Source: Ardenticatenaceae bacterium
GTDB taxonomy: Bacteria; Chloroflexota; Anaerolineae; Promineifilales; Promineifilaceae
Direction of reading: 5' to 3'
Length of the DNA: 64,000 nucleotides
Assembly (NCBI GenBank): GCA_020634565.1
Contig: JACKBN010000001.1
Coordinates: 62,001 to 126,000, forward strand
Shown here: positions 29,134 to 39,287 of the stretch, piece after piece
Numbering within the stretch: position 1 is the stretch's first letter
Layout of the letters: the number at the start of each line of letters is the position of its first letter
Notes under the pieces: generated by a model
Told to the model about the DNA's origin: nothing
Database searches by the model: none
Seen by the model: only the letters and a program-made list of their open reading frames with translations
Program-made: the position numbers and the translations under genes

Positions 29134-29934
29134 ATGATATGGAGTAAATGGTGGCCAAGATTGGCGGAAATCCCAGCGGTTACCCTTGCTGCCGTTGCAA
29201 TAGTTCTTCAAATTCTCCGCTATTCCAAAATCTGGACTGCTCCAGTTGACCCTATTGATCAGGCTGTATTGCTTGTTGCTCTACTTGTTGTTAGCTTCTT
29301 CGCATTGAGAAAGCACATCGAGCGCCTCGAACGCTCTATTGAGGAGGTTCGCACAACGAGCTACTTTTCTCCAATACAAGGAAGGAAGGATGTAGATGAA
29401 GCCGCCGTAAATATTTTGCGCGACTCTTCCGTACCGAAAAATGAAAGGAATATCTATTTGGTTACTGTAATTTCGCCAAGAGGCCTTGAACAAGATCAGA
29501 TCAGAAAGGAATCAAGGTCCAGTCAACTTATGAATGCGGCATTAGATCAGAAAATAAAAGATGGCTGGAGAGCTAGGCGGCTAATCATAGTCAGAAATAA
29601 GAAGGACTTGGACTTCGTAGTCACTTGGTACATTACTCCCTTCAATGCTCTCACCGAAAGCAACTATGAAGTCCGCGTTCTCGCTAATCGAGATACCTTG
29701 CCTCCTACACCCTTACTCATCGTTGGGCGAGAACGAATGCTGATCGGCTTATTTGGAGATGGTGCTGGAGGGGTCATGAAGGGCGCGCTTATCTTACACG
29801 GTAGTGAGCCGACCGCTCTCGCACGCCGCCATTTCCAAACTCTATGGGAGTGGCCTGGCATTCATCGATTACGGCCGTATGAAACTAACGGGTTGAGTCA
29901 AGTGGCATACGAGCAAATCTGCGAGGAACTATAG
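29134..29934 (+). CDS. Membrane-anchored protein with PLD/TrmB-C-like domain, function unknown
   Basis: A 266-residue protein. Two hydrophobic segments near the N-terminus (VTLAAVAIVLQIL and AVLLVALLVVSFFAL) are followed by a coiled-coil-like stretch (RKHIERLERSIEEVR) and a soluble domain. The soluble part contains TPLLIVGRERMLIGLFGDG and ARRHFQTLWEWPG, which resemble the C-terminal ligand-binding/PLD-like region of TrmB-type sugar sensors; no HKD catalytic motif is seen. The ATG at 29134 has AAGGAG 9 bases upstream and is preferred to the ATGs at 29116 and 29125. It lies between the LLM enzyme and the dehydrogenase gene in the cluster; a sensory or self-protection role is only a guess. Confidence 0.65.
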   Translation: MIWSKWWPRLAEIPAVTLAAVAIVLQILRYSKIWTAPVDPIDQAVLLVALLVVSFFALRKHIERLERSIEEVRTTSYFSPIQGRKDVDEAAVNILRDSSVPKNERNIYLVTVISPRGLEQDQIRKESRSSQLMNAALDQKIKDGWRARRLIIVRNKKDLDFVVTWYITPFNALTESNYEVRVLANRDTLPPTPLLIVGRERMLIGLFGDGAGGVMKGALILHGSEPTALARRHFQTLWEWPGIHRLRPYETNGLSQVAYEQICEEL

Positions 29935-30017
29935 ATTGTAGAATGATAGGCAAGCAAACTGGACAGTTGATATGTACGTCCATTCTTGTCATTTTTATAT
30001 CACGAGGTTGCAATAAA

Positions 30018-31082
30018 ATGCCTACTTTCCTTTTACCAGACGAACAAGCCAAACGTATCTCTTTTGACAATTTGCGCGCAAAGTCGGCCGCACTACTATT
30101 GAAAGCTGGCCTAACTGCGGAAGATGCGAATCTGGCCGCTGATGGCTTAGTAAGCGCGGACCTGCGTGGTGTCGACACTCACGGTGCAGCTAACTTGCTG
30201 CGTTGGTATCTTGAGTTGTATCGCAACGGAACAATGAACCCACGCCCTTCGTGGCAGATTACGCATGAGACACCAGCTACTGCAAACATTGACTCTGACT
30301 ACGGGCTTGGATTAGTTATCGCCCCGAAAGCTATGCAAATTGCCATAGATAAGGCGCACAAAGTAGGTGTCGGGTTTGTGACAATGCACAACGGTCGCCA
30401 CCTTGGGATGGCACAGTATCACGCGTTACTAGCAGTTCCTCAGAACGCGATCGGCGTATGCCTGACAGCCTCTGGCCCACTCATGGTGCCAACATTCGGG
30501 CGTGAGCCTAGATTGGGTACAAACCCTATTGCAATTGCAGTTCCATGTGCACAAGAGCCTACGTTTGTCTTCGATGCTGCGACCACTATTGTTGCAGGAA
30601 ACAAAATTGTAATCGCCCATCGTTTAGGAGTGCCATTGCCGCCAGGAATACTATCTGAAGATGATGGTACTCCCATAATGCATTCAATCCCAGCACCAAG
30701 CACCTACTCGCGACTTCTCCCTTTAGGCAGTTTACCCGACCTGGCTTCTCATAAAGGTTATGGTCTAGCATGTGCGGTAGATATTCTAACGAGTGTTCTA
30801 GGTGGGCTAACGTTTGGAGCCAAGCTCGATTCGGGTAGCTTCAGTCATTGTGTTGCAGCCATCAATATACAAGCTTTCTCAAATCTAGATGATTTTAAAC
30901 GGACCATGGATGACTTCGTCCGGATGCTTAAGGAGACCCCGCCTGCTGCCGGTCAAGAACGTGTATTGGTACCAGGTCAACTCGAGTGGGAAACGGAGCA
31001 AGAACGGCGTTCGAAAGGTATCCCACTTCACCCAGAGTTTGTCGATTGGCTGGACCAAGCCTGTGCCCAGACAGGTGTTTAA
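30018..31082 (+). CDS. Ldh2-family (malate/L-lactate/ureidoglycolate-type) dehydrogenase
   Basis: A 354-residue NAD(P)-dependent 2-hydroxyacid or imine dehydrogenase of the Ldh_2 family. Motifs: ADLRGVDTHGAANLLRW (family signature DTHG), GLGLVIAPKAMQIAIDKA, HLGMAQYHALLA, TASGPLMVPTFGREPRLGTNPIAIAVP and SHKGYGLACAVDILTSVLGG. The usual NHFG sequence is GRHLG here. The ATG at 30018 (MPTFLLPDEQ) with GAGG upstream is preferred to the longer frame from 29943. Members also reduce cyclic imines (delta1-piperideine-2-carboxylate reductases), so supply of an unusual amino or hydroxy acid to the NRPS is plausible. Confidence 0.88.
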   Translation: MPTFLLPDEQAKRISFDNLRAKSAALLLKAGLTAEDANLAADGLVSADLRGVDTHGAANLLRWYLELYRNGTMNPRPSWQITHETPATANIDSDYGLGLVIAPKAMQIAIDKAHKVGVGFVTMHNGRHLGMAQYHALLAVPQNAIGVCLTASGPLMVPTFGREPRLGTNPIAIAVPCAQEPTFVFDAATTIVAGNKIVIAHRLGVPLPPGILSEDDGTPIMHSIPAPSTYSRLLPLGSLPDLASHKGYGLACAVDILTSVLGGLTFGAKLDSGSFSHCVAAINIQAFSNLDDFKRTMDDFVRMLKETPPAAGQERVLVPGQLEWETEQERRSKGIPLHPEFVDWLDQACAQTGV

Positions 31083-31348
31083 TGGTTACCATCAATTGAC
31101 CAACTGCAATCCACGTGGTCATCGTTAAAGGACGGTCTTTATTCCACCAACAGTGTATACCTATACGGTCAACAAATAGCACTTCCTGAGAACTTCACCA
31201 AGTTAGAACCAATCAATGTGTTGCGATAGGAAGTTGCGGGTGAAAGAAAATGAGACAAACAATATCGACTCCATTATTGTAACAAGAGGGGCCTGTCTGA
31301 AACAATTAGTCAGGCAACGACATTGTGTGGTTGTGTAAGGAGTAACAG

Positions 31349-33088
31349 ATGACATTTAACCAATTTGAAATCACTGTCGAGCGTAATATTCCAGTACGAA
31401 TGAGAGATAGGACTGTACTATATGCGGATATCTACCAGCCGGTTAATTCTGGTCCGTTTCCAGTCATCCTGCAACGATTGCCCTACGAAAAGGAGTCTGC
31501 GCACGCAATTCATTTTGCACATCCATCATGGTATGCCCGTCAAGGATTTGTAGTGGTGGTACAAGATACCCGAGGGCGCTGGAGTAGTGAAGGTGAATGG
31601 TACCCGTTTTTCAACGAGCCTAATGATGGCTTTGATACCGTGGCCTGGGCTTCTCGTTTGCCTAACACAACTGGTCAGGTAGCTATGTATGGCGCATCAT
31701 ACGGAGGTGCGACCCAATTGCTGGCTGCTATAACGTCACCACCTGCCTTGCACGTCATTTGTCCAGCATTTACTTCATCTGATTTCTACGAAGGATGGAC
31801 CTATGAAGGGGGCGCACTTCACTTAGCCTTTGTTGTTGCATGGGCACTTAATCTAGCTCCAGATACTGCCCGTCGTAAAGGCTCAGAGGAAATGCTGCGA
31901 AAAATAGCTGAAGCTTACACGGGAACCAGTATCTATTCTCAGCAAGCATTCCTACCCTTAAAGAACCAACCGTTGCTACAAGAAAGTAACATTCTGCAAT
32001 ATTACTTCGATTGGCTTGACCATCCTACCTTTGATCAGTACTGGAAACAGATAGCAATCGCGTCTCGACATAGCCAGATTACCGCAGCTGGATTGCATAT
32101 AGGAGGCTGGCATGACATATTCTTAAATGGCACCTTAGCTAATTACTGCGGCATTCGAGATTGTAGCAGTGATTGGTCTCGCCCTAAACAGCGGCTTCTG
32201 ATCGGCCCCTGGATGCATTTGCCCCTATCGCCCTTCGTTGGTGAGATAGACTTTGGCTTGAATGCGGCGAGCCGCATTATTGATGAAAGTCAAATACGTT
32301 TCTACAACTGGCTGCTAAAGGACATTGACGATGGAATCTCTTCTGAATCGCCCGTCAAACTCTTTGTGATGGGCGAGAATCAGTGGCGAGAAGAGGCCGA
32401 CTGGCCCCTTCAGCGAGCAGTGAATACTCCCTACTATTTTCACTCAGACGGCTTTGCTAACTCACTGACAGGAAACGGAACGCTTTCGCCCCAACATCCC
32501 GGTGAGGAACCACCGGATACCTATGTCTATGACCCGCGCAGCCCTTCTGCCAGCCGTGGTGGGCACTCTTGCTGCCGTGAGGTACTTGCCCCCATGGGTA
32601 GCTATGATCAACGACCTATCGAACGTTATAAAGATATTCTCTGCTACACTTCTGAGCGTCTTGCTTCGCCCCTAGAGGTGACAGGCCCTATCCGCATTGT
32701 CCTCTGGGCAGCGACGACTGCAGTCGATACCGACTGGGTTGCCAAGCTTATCGATGTATATCCAGATGGGCAAGCAATGAATTTGACTGAAGGGATTATA
32801 CGGGCCAGTTATCGCGAGAGCCTAGAAAGACCAACACTTCTGGAACGAGAGCGAATTTACGAGTACTCCATAAACTTGCGAGCCACCAGTAACGTCTTTC
32901 TGCCTGGTCACCGTATCAGGGTGGACATCTCATCTGCATCCTTCCCGCATTGGGACCGTAACCCCAATACCGGGGCACCATTTGGTACAGCTACGCTGAG
33001 CCAGTTGCAGACCGCGACTCAGACCATCTTCCACGATGCTGGTCGTCCTAGTTATATTGTGCTGCCAATAGTACCGCGGGACGAATGA
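31349..33088 (+). CDS. CocE/NonD-family alpha/beta hydrolase (S15 X-Pro peptidase-like)
   Basis: A 579-residue serine hydrolase. The N-terminal alpha/beta fold starts with IPVRMRDRTVLYADIYQP. The oxyanion segment DTRGRWSSEGEWYPF follows, and the nucleophile is in YGASYGGATQ (GxSxG). GGWHDIFLNGTL fits the acid/base region. The C-terminal jelly-roll typical of the family ends with FLPGHRIRVDISSASFPHWDRNPN. The family cleaves esters or amides (cocaine esterase, glutaryl-acylases, X-Pro dipeptidyl peptidases). No signal peptide. AAGGAG stands 7 bases before the ATG. Since the NRPS lacks a thioesterase, this enzyme could release or mature the peptide, or confer self-resistance; this is inference. 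Confidence 0.92.
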   Translation: MTFNQFEITVERNIPVRMRDRTVLYADIYQPVNSGPFPVILQRLPYEKESAHAIHFAHPSWYARQGFVVVVQDTRGRWSSEGEWYPFFNEPNDGFDTVAWASRLPNTTGQVAMYGASYGGATQLLAAITSPPALHVICPAFTSSDFYEGWTYEGGALHLAFVVAWALNLAPDTARRKGSEEMLRKIAEAYTGTSIYSQQAFLPLKNQPLLQESNILQYYFDWLDHPTFDQYWKQIAIASRHSQITAAGLHIGGWHDIFLNGTLANYCGIRDCSSDWSRPKQRLLIGPWMHLPLSPFVGEIDFGLNAASRIIDESQIRFYNWLLKDIDDGISSESPVKLFVMGENQWREEADWPLQRAVNTPYYFHSDGFANSLTGNGTLSPQHPGEEPPDTYVYDPRSPSASRGGHSCCREVLAPMGSYDQRPIERYKDILCYTSERLASPLEVTGPIRIVLWAATTAVDTDWVAKLIDVYPDGQAMNLTEGIIRASYRESLERPTLLERERIYEYSINLRATSNVFLPGHRIRVDISSASFPHWDRNPNTGAPFGTATLSQLQTATQTIFHDAGRPSYIVLPIVPRDE

Positions 33089-33135
33089 GAGTATATCTTT
33101 TAGTAGCAGATAGATATGATAGGTTAACCGTTTGA

Positions 33136-34077
33136 CTATGAGTTAACATCCAATGCACTACGATCAGGAGGAAGGAAGCCGAGCGCTTCTAGCTGATCTC
33201 GTATGCTGTACCACAGGCAATAGGTACCATTACGGTGATTCATTTGGAAGTTAACAAAGTGTAGAATTATCGTATCGGCCGGTAAGACAAGAGGAAGGGG
33301 TTTGATTGGCGGGAACTGATTGAAGCGACGCGGTAGCTCTGAGACACGAATTTGGCCGCGGTGAATACAAAGGGACAATGCATTCTGCTCTGCCATGAAT
33401 GCTCTAAATACAGAGCGGCCTTTGATATCAGTCGTTTTTCGTATCGCCCTATAAGCATCGCGCCATGGACCACTGAAATCTTGCCCGGCGCAGAAGCCAA
33501 AGATACCTGCGTTATACGAAGTGATGGATTGGAGTTCTTCTGCTGATAACCTCAATTGTCTTCCAACATAAACAAGATCTGCGTCATCAAGATCGGGATA
33601 CATAAGCGTTGCCTGTCTCAACCAAGGCGTCGGGACTTCGCGTCCTCTGGAAATACTATATCCTGGCATGATTGTCATGTCAGTCCCAGAGCTCGGGAAT
33701 GGAAAGCGATCCACTTCTTTGAGGAACACTGTGTCAGGATCGCATGAGATTATATGATCACCTGCCCCTATATCAAGGAGGGAAGTAACGAGAGTCGAAA
33801 CGTTGATACGTTGATACATAGCAGCAATCCCGGGAGATGGAGCCTTTTCTTCCACTAGTTGTGGTGCCAACTGTTGTGGTGCCAAAACAACGCAGACACC
33901 CTCAGGTTCGAGACGGCGAAGGAAGAAGCGGAAAGGTCTGGATAGGCCACAATCAATGATGACCTTTAGCGATTGCGACCAAAACATTGGTGCATTCAGC
34001 CTCAAGCTCCCTAGACTTACGGCTAGAAGTGACTCGACACCAGCGTCTAAAAACCAAATGATAACTTTTTTACTCAA
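33136..34077 (-). CDS. GT8-like glycosyltransferase
   Basis: A protein of about 313 residues with a nucleotide-diphospho-sugar transferase fold: IIWFLDAGVESLLAVSLGSLRLN at the start, ISCDPDTVFLKEVDRFPF (DxD-type metal site) and SYNAGIFGF, then a C-terminal HFVNFQMNHRNGTY. The frame extends to an ATG at 34164, but the extra residues are translated from sequence that looks like the IS21 end. TTG at 34077 gives the natural family start (MSKKVIIWFLDAG). The gene is convergent to the hydrolase gene. It may glycosylate the peptide product. Start choice is uncertain: an insertion may have removed the original upstream region. Confidence 0.75.
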   Translation of the reverse strand: MSKKVIIWFLDAGVESLLAVSLGSLRLNAPMFWSQSLKVIIDCGLSRPFRFFLRRLEPEGVCVVLAPQQLAPQLVEEKAPSPGIAAMYQRINVSTLVTSLLDIGAGDHIISCDPDTVFLKEVDRFPFPSSGTDMTIMPGYSISRGREVPTPWLRQATLMYPDLDDADLVYVGRQLRLSAEELQSITSYNAGIFGFCAGQDFSGPWRDAYRAIRKTTDIKGRSVFRAFMAEQNALSLCIHRGQIRVSELPRRFNQFPPIKPLPLVLPADTIILHFVNFQMNHRNGTYCLWYSIRDQLEALGFLPPDRSALDVNS

Positions 34078-34300
34078 GATTCTTTTGTTTTTGACAAGAT
34101 AAAAATGCAGAAAACGGCCGAATAAAATGTCACAAAGCACCGATAGGTGAAAATTTGCGGCCATTTAAAAAGTCACAAAACGATCATCGAAAATGTCACA
34201 ACCATAAACAAAAAAATTCCTCGACATCACTCCCTCTAAAAACCTTGGGATAGGGAGTCTCGCTTTTGCTACTTTTGGCGAGTCAAAAGTAGAGAAAGTT

Positions 34301-35083
34301 TCAACCATCCGGAACCCCAGCCTGTTTCTGCCGTTCCCGGAAACGGTAAGAATCACCAACAAACTCAATAATATGCGCCTTGTGGGTCAGACGGTCCAGC
34401 AGGGCGACTGTCAAGCGCTCATCGCCAAACACCTGGGTCCAATCGGCAAACTTGAGATTCGTGGTCACAATCACCGCCACCCGTTCATACAGAGCCGAAC
34501 ACAACTGAAAGATCAGATGGGCACCCATCGTAGAAAAAGGAATAAAGCCCAGTTCATCAATGACGACCAGATGATGCTTGAGCAGCTTGTTAATAAACGG
34601 CGTGATCCGCCCTTCTTCTTGGGCCTGGAGTAACTCATTGACCAAAGCAGCGGCATTGAAGAAACGGACGCGACACATTTGCTGCGTGGCGGCCACGGCC
34701 AGGGCGGTGGCAATATGGGTTTTGCCCAAGCCTGGATTCCCAATGAGAATAACCGGTTCCGCTTTCTCCATGTAATCTCCCGACAGCAACTGCCGAATCT
34801 TCTTTTGGTTGAGCTGCGGAATCATCTCAAAGTCGAAGGTGGTCAGGTCCTTAACGACGGGAATCTTCGCTTCCTTCAGACGACGCTGTCGCCGTCTGGC
34901 CTCCCGTTCCAACACCTCCTGTTCAGCCAGAGCCAGGAGAAAACGGCTGTAGCTCTGGTTGCTCTCGGCCGCTTCGGCCGCGTACGCTTCATGATGGCGC
35001 AGAAACGTAGAGAGGAACAGCTTCTTCAGATACCCTTCCAGGACAACTTTATCTACCACGGCAACTTGGTCCGGCATTTTCAT
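34301..35083 (-). CDS. istB: IS21 transposition helper ATPase IstB
   Basis: A 260-residue AAA+ ATPase that helps the IstA transposase choose targets. It has the IstB N-terminal helical region (LVLEGYLKKLFLSTF, FLLALAEQEVLEREARRRQRR), Walker A GNPGLGKTH, Walker B HLVVIDELGFIPFS and the C-terminal ERLTVALLDRLTHKAHI segment. The start ATG overlaps the end of istA by four bases, so it is translationally coupled. Length is normal for the family. It looks intact, although its partner is frame-shifted. Confidence 0.95.
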   Translation of the reverse strand: MKMPDQVAVVDKVVLEGYLKKLFLSTFLRHHEAYAAEAAESNQSYSRFLLALAEQEVLEREARRRQRRLKEAKIPVVKDLTTFDFEMIPQLNQKKIRQLLSGDYMEKAEPVILIGNPGLGKTHIATALAVAATQQMCRVRFFNAAALVNELLQAQEEGRITPFINKLLKHHLVVIDELGFIPFSTMGAHLIFQLCSALYERVAVIVTTNLKFADWTQVFGDERLTVALLDRLTHKAHIIEFVGDSYRFRERQKQAGVPDG

Positions 35084-36674
35084 GACTGCCCTCCAACCAA
35101 ACTGTCATACATGGCTAACTGAAGTGGCTGTTGACCAATGCCCTGTAGCTGCTGGTTGTGACCCAAGTCCAGCGCAGAAAAAGTAGGGTCTGGCTGGTTC
35201 AGCTGTGTTAGCCACAATTTGACACCATCCAGATGGGCACAACGGTGGTCAATGGCCTTTTCAATGGCAGCTGTTAGTTCTTCAGCACTGTGCTGGCGAT
35301 GTAGATAAAGAATCTGAACAAATTCGCGCACCCCACGGCCGTCTGGCCACTTCTGCTGAAGCTGGGCCAAGAGCTGCTCATAAACGGCGGCCCATTGTTC
35401 CCGCCAACGGCGCACCGGCTTGGCATGAAGAAAGGCTCCAGGGTTCTGGCGGATGAGCGGCAGGTAGTGATGGGGGTCGATGATCTCCTGCTCCTTATCA
35501 TAACAGCGGTCGTGCACCGCCACAGGCTCGCTCTCGCCGGTGGCATAAATCTCCACAATGAAAGGATACAGCTTGGCCATCATCTGGAGCTGCCCTTTGT
35601 CTGTGGGGACGCTGTAGCGATTGGTTTCCACCTGCACCTGGCTGTAGCGGTTTAACCGCACCGGCACTGTCTGACAGCAGTCGAAAGGATGGGTTGGCAG
35701 AGCGCGTAAAGCTGCTTTTTCTTCTTGCCACATCGCGCCAATGGTTGCCGGTTGCCCCTGGACTTGCCGCTCATCGTCGGCCAGACATCTTTCCAGTAAG
35801 TAGTCATTTAGCTCGGCATAGCTTTCTACTTCTGGTAAAGGAACCAGGAAACGCCGCCGGTAATACCCGACACTATGTTCGACCAGACCTTTTTCATGAC
35901 CAGCACCTGGTGTACAGAAATGACTCTCAAACAGATAGACGCCGCGAAAATGGTAAAAGGCTTCCTGCTCAATCCGTTTTTGCCTTTCAGAACTGTCTGT
36001 ACGGCCGTTTTCAGATTGTCGTAGCTGATGCGCTGGGGCACACCGCCGAAGAATTCAAAGGCTTTGACATGGCCTAGCCAGAAGGATTCTTGTTTCTGAC
36101 TGGGAAAGGCCATGATGAAGGTGCGTCTGGAGTAGGACAATTTCATCAAGAACAGCTGCGCTGTGACTTGCTTGCCATTCATGATGACGGTGCCTTCACC
36201 CCAATCCACCTGAGCATCTGTGCCTGGGTCGAACTCCAACGGCAAGAACACCTGGGTTTTCTGCCGGACAGCTGCTTTTTGTTCTTTGCGCACCTGGGCG
36301 ACAAAGTGCCGGACTGTCGAGGCCGCTCCTGTGTAGCCGTCCTTTTGTATTTCCAACAGGATGGTCGGGGAGGTCCAGCGCGGTTTGCGGGGTAAGGTTT
36401 TGTTTTGCGCCAGCAGTTGTCGTATTCGTTTTTTGTAAGGTCCTAATTTATGCGCTTTTTGTTTCTGTCTCCTGGTGTAGCGTGGTGGTTCTTCTGATTC
36501 CACCATCTTTTTCACGGTGCGCCAAGCGCGGCCGGTTTCGCGGGCGATTTCATTGATGTTTTTGCCTTCAATGTAGAAAGCCCGTCTGATTTGTTCCCAT
36601 TCTTTCACTGTCAGCATCTCCTTGCCTCCATCATCATGATGCTCTTCATGATAATGGGGCTTGGGTTCTGACAT
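35080..36674 (-). pseudogene. istA: IS21 transposase IstA, frame-shifted
   Basis: The N-terminal 220 or so residues carry the helix-turn-helix (MLTVKEWEQIRRAFYIEGKN, INEIARETGRAWRTVKKM) and the catalytic core with DAQVDWGEG and ISYDNLKTAV. The frame is then lost in an A-run at 35977-35981 on the complementary strand, where one more A restores RIEQEAFYHFRGVYLF and GHEKGLVEHSVGYYRRRF. It continues without a stop to 35080 (RLNRYSQVQVETNRYSVP, then HDRCYDKEQEI). One base deletion in a homopolymer explains the break, so it is a recent lesion or a sequencing slip. Confidence 0.88.
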
Positions 36675-37341
36675 TTTCGACGGCCGTCTCGCTAACTACT
36701 TATGCACTTTTAGATTATCGTAAGTGCGCCAGGTCAAGCTGTGTGGCGCAATGAAAAACCAAGTCACAAAAGGAGGTGATGAAACAGTAGCAGACAAATC
36801 CATCCATGTACTCCCATGGATGAGGCTAACTCGGCAGGCTGTGGACAACGAGGCAGAAACAGTCTGAAGCCCGAGGAACAAGCGGATAAAGGCAGACCCT
36901 ATCCTGACCGGAGACCGCAAGCCTGAGTCTGGTTATGGCTACGAGAGGAATCTTCGACGGACGCATCCTAAATCTAACCGGCCTGCCAATAGATAGGGAT
37001 GGGCTGAGATGAGCAGTACCTGGCAACAGGGAAAGGTGATTTACGACACTAAGTGCCTCTGACTAAGGAGATGAAAGTCAAGCGGGCTCATCGACGATGC
37101 AGAGAGCATCGACGGGTGTATAGAAGAAGCCTAACACCAGATTACAACAGCGACACTCGGAACCTGGGAACCCTTATCATCGACCCAAATCATCATTGGG
37201 ATGGGCTAGCCTGCGGCTGACGTGGTGATAAGAGGGCGGAGCGGTCGTAGTACTGCGAGCGTGGGAAAGCCACGTACATCGGGAAGGACCGCAGTTGACA
37301 AAGAAAAGTATCAGGATTAAGTGAAATGCCAGGAAACCTGT

Positions 37342-38991
37342 ATGGATGACATCATTAGAATTCAACGATACTTTGCCCGGAAGGCAGAAGCACAACCAGA
37401 TTATCGGTTTCGGGACATATATTCATTGGTATATAAACCCTCATTCTTGACTGTGGCATTGACACAAGTCTTAGCCAATCGTGGCAGTCGCTCAGCTGGC
37501 GTAGACGGCATCACGCTCGCATCGTTCAAAGACCAAGAATACCGCACACAATTCATACGAAAGCTGTCACGGCAACTCAAGGAAAAGGATTTTGAACCGA
37601 GCCCTGGACGGCGTGTGTATATTCCCAAAACTGATGGCAAGAAACGACCTTTAGGCATCCTGACGATTAGAGATCGTGTGGTGCAGATGACTCTCAAAAT
37701 GATACTCGAACCCATTTTTGAGATGGACTTTCTAAACTGTTCACACGGCTTTCGTCCGGGACGCCGAACAATGGATTGCATCGCACCAATCTGGAGACAC
37801 ACGAGTAACACCAAGCACTACTGGATTGTTGAAGGCGATATTTCAGCCTGTTTCGATGCTGTCCAACATAACGTCTTAGTTGGCTTACTGAGGAAGCGCA
37901 TTGCTGACAGAAACACTATCCAACTCATCACAGCATTTCTTCAAGCGGGTATCATGGAAGGACAGCTCTTTCAGAAAACAACCATCGGTACCCAGCAAGG
38001 CGGCATTCTCTCACCTTTGTTGGCCAATGTGTATCTCCATCAGTTTGACTTATAGTGGTGGCGAACCTATGGTTGTCTGAGTCGTTATGAAAAACAGCGA
38101 CGACGGCGGCAGGGCCTTGGCCAACCGCTTCTTTATAGATATGCCGATGATTGGGTCTTATTGTGGAGTGGTAACAAACAGGGTGCGCAACATCTCAAAG
38201 ATGAAGCCACAGCAGTGCTGAAGGACGAACTCAAACTAGAACTCAACCAAGATAAAACACGCATCTCACACATCGACGACGGTTTCTCCTTCTTAGGCTT
38301 CGACATTAAACGTTACGCTGGTACTCGCGGTAAACCCGTTGTCCTCATCAAACCCAGCCAGAAGAGCATTCACAAACTGAAAACCAAAATAAAGAATCTC
38401 ACCAAACGAGACTCAACCTACCAACCAGCCTGGTATAAGCTCATTCAAATTAACCAGATTACCCGAGGCTGGTCTGCGTACTTTCGTCACGTCAATGCCA
38501 AAACGACATTCGCCAAACTCGATTGGTGGGTAATGAACCGTCTCTTTGGCTGGGCAAGGAAGAAGCATAGCAAGGCAAACTGGCATGTTATCAATACCAA
38601 GTACAAACATAGAGACCCCAAGGGACGAATTAATTTCGTATGCCATTTAGAAGATGGCAGTCCCATTTGGCTCTACCGTATGAATGACCGACCTATTCAG
38701 CGATATTGGCCAGGTAAACATCGACCATCATACCTGGAAGGCATCCTACATACCGATTTTCAAGACACGCCTTCCCCATTGCAGCAGCCTGTTTCCTATC
38801 CGGTCAAAGAACAAGACCAAATTCGCTTGCTAGCACTCCGTCGTGACCAATATACATGTCAACATTGCCAAACTAAGAACGTTGACCTCCAAGTTCATCA
38901 TGTGGTACCTGTCAAACAGGGTGGCCAAGAACAACTCGACAATCTCATCACGCTTTGCCACTCATGCCATCACAAGATACATCATGGCTAG
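37342..38991 (+). pseudogene. Group II intron reverse transcriptase-maturase with HNH domain, in-frame amber stop
   Basis: From ATG 37342 the protein has reverse-transcriptase blocks: SAGVDGITLASF, RRVYIPKTDGKKRPLGI, CSHGFRPGRRTMD, VEGDISACFDAVQHN, TTIGTQQGGILSPLLANVYL, the catalytic YADDWVL and LNQDKTRISHIDDGFSFLGFDI. A maturase (X) domain follows (WYKLIQINQITRGWSAYFRHV), and a C-terminal HNH endonuclease with CQHC, HHVVPVKQGGQEQLDN and CHSCHHKIHH. A TAG at 38053-38055 interrupts the frame between QFDL and WWRTYG, just before YADD. The two halves are in the same frame with nothing else lost. A Trp codon (TGG) is expected there, so it is a single nonsense change. Confidence 0.92.
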
Positions 38992-39022
38992 ATGTCTTTT
39001 GCCTTCTGTTACTGTCAATGGA

Positions 39023-39056
39023 GAGCCGTGTGCGGTTAAAATCGCCTGCACGGTTC
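39023..39056 (+). ncRNA. Group II intron domain V
   Basis: A 34-nt hairpin that starts GAGCCGTGTGCGG and ends GCACGGTTC, with the catalytic AGC triad in the lower stem and a TAAA-type tetraloop region. This is the catalytic core of the ribozyme and fixes the intron's orientation and 3' side. Confidence 0.92.
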
Positions 39057-39287
39057 GGAGAGAGGGATGAGGAAACACGTTCTTCGTAAGTTGAAAAGGT
39101 GCGCCTTGTCCCTACTCTACACATTCTTTCATTTCCGATCTTAATTGAGCGTGAACACCACGGTGAAATTAATATGGTATATCGCTGAACTGGTGGCAAG
39201 TCTGACATACCGGTGAAGGCAACGCTACACCGCTTGGAAAGAGGGAACCAAGATGAAGCAATGTTGGGAGAATAAGTTCTTGGTCGG

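Larger units (their letters stand above)
34128..36723 (-). mobile_element. IS21-family element (approximate borders)
   Basis: istA and istB lie on the minus strand with a 4-bp overlap. Related 17-bp sequences, TCGAAAATGTCACAACC at 34187-34203 and the complement of TCGAAAATGTCAGAACC at 36664-36680 (one mismatch), face each other. On the left, further (T/A)GTCACA words lie at 34128 and 34170, as in the multiple terminal repeats of IS21 elements. I could not find the right outer end; a group II intron follows directly at 36724 and may have inserted into it. Confidence 0.75.
36724..39120 (+). mobile_element. Group II intron with HNH maturase
   Basis: The left end is GTGCGCC, matching the group II 5' consensus GUGYG. 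The right end is CCTACTCTAC, ending AY. Between lie about 600 bp of structured RNA, an intron-encoded protein gene, and a canonical domain V at 39023-39056. About 2397 bp in total. It lies directly outside the IS21 transposase gene, so it may have inserted in the terminal region of that element. Exact exon borders are inferred from the consensus only. Confidence 0.85.

Noticed and set aside
33136..34164. Extended N-terminus of the glycosyltransferase from the ATG at 34164
   Set aside because: The extra 29 residues are translated from sequence with IS21-like terminal words; the family-typical start begins at residue 30.
37342..38991. Reverse transcriptase as part of a retron, Abi/DRT defence system or diversity-generating retroelement with the SUMF1-like protein as target
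   Set aside because: The protein has maturase and HNH domains and lies between a group II 5' end and a domain V hairpin; no template/variable repeat was seen near the SUMF1-like gene.
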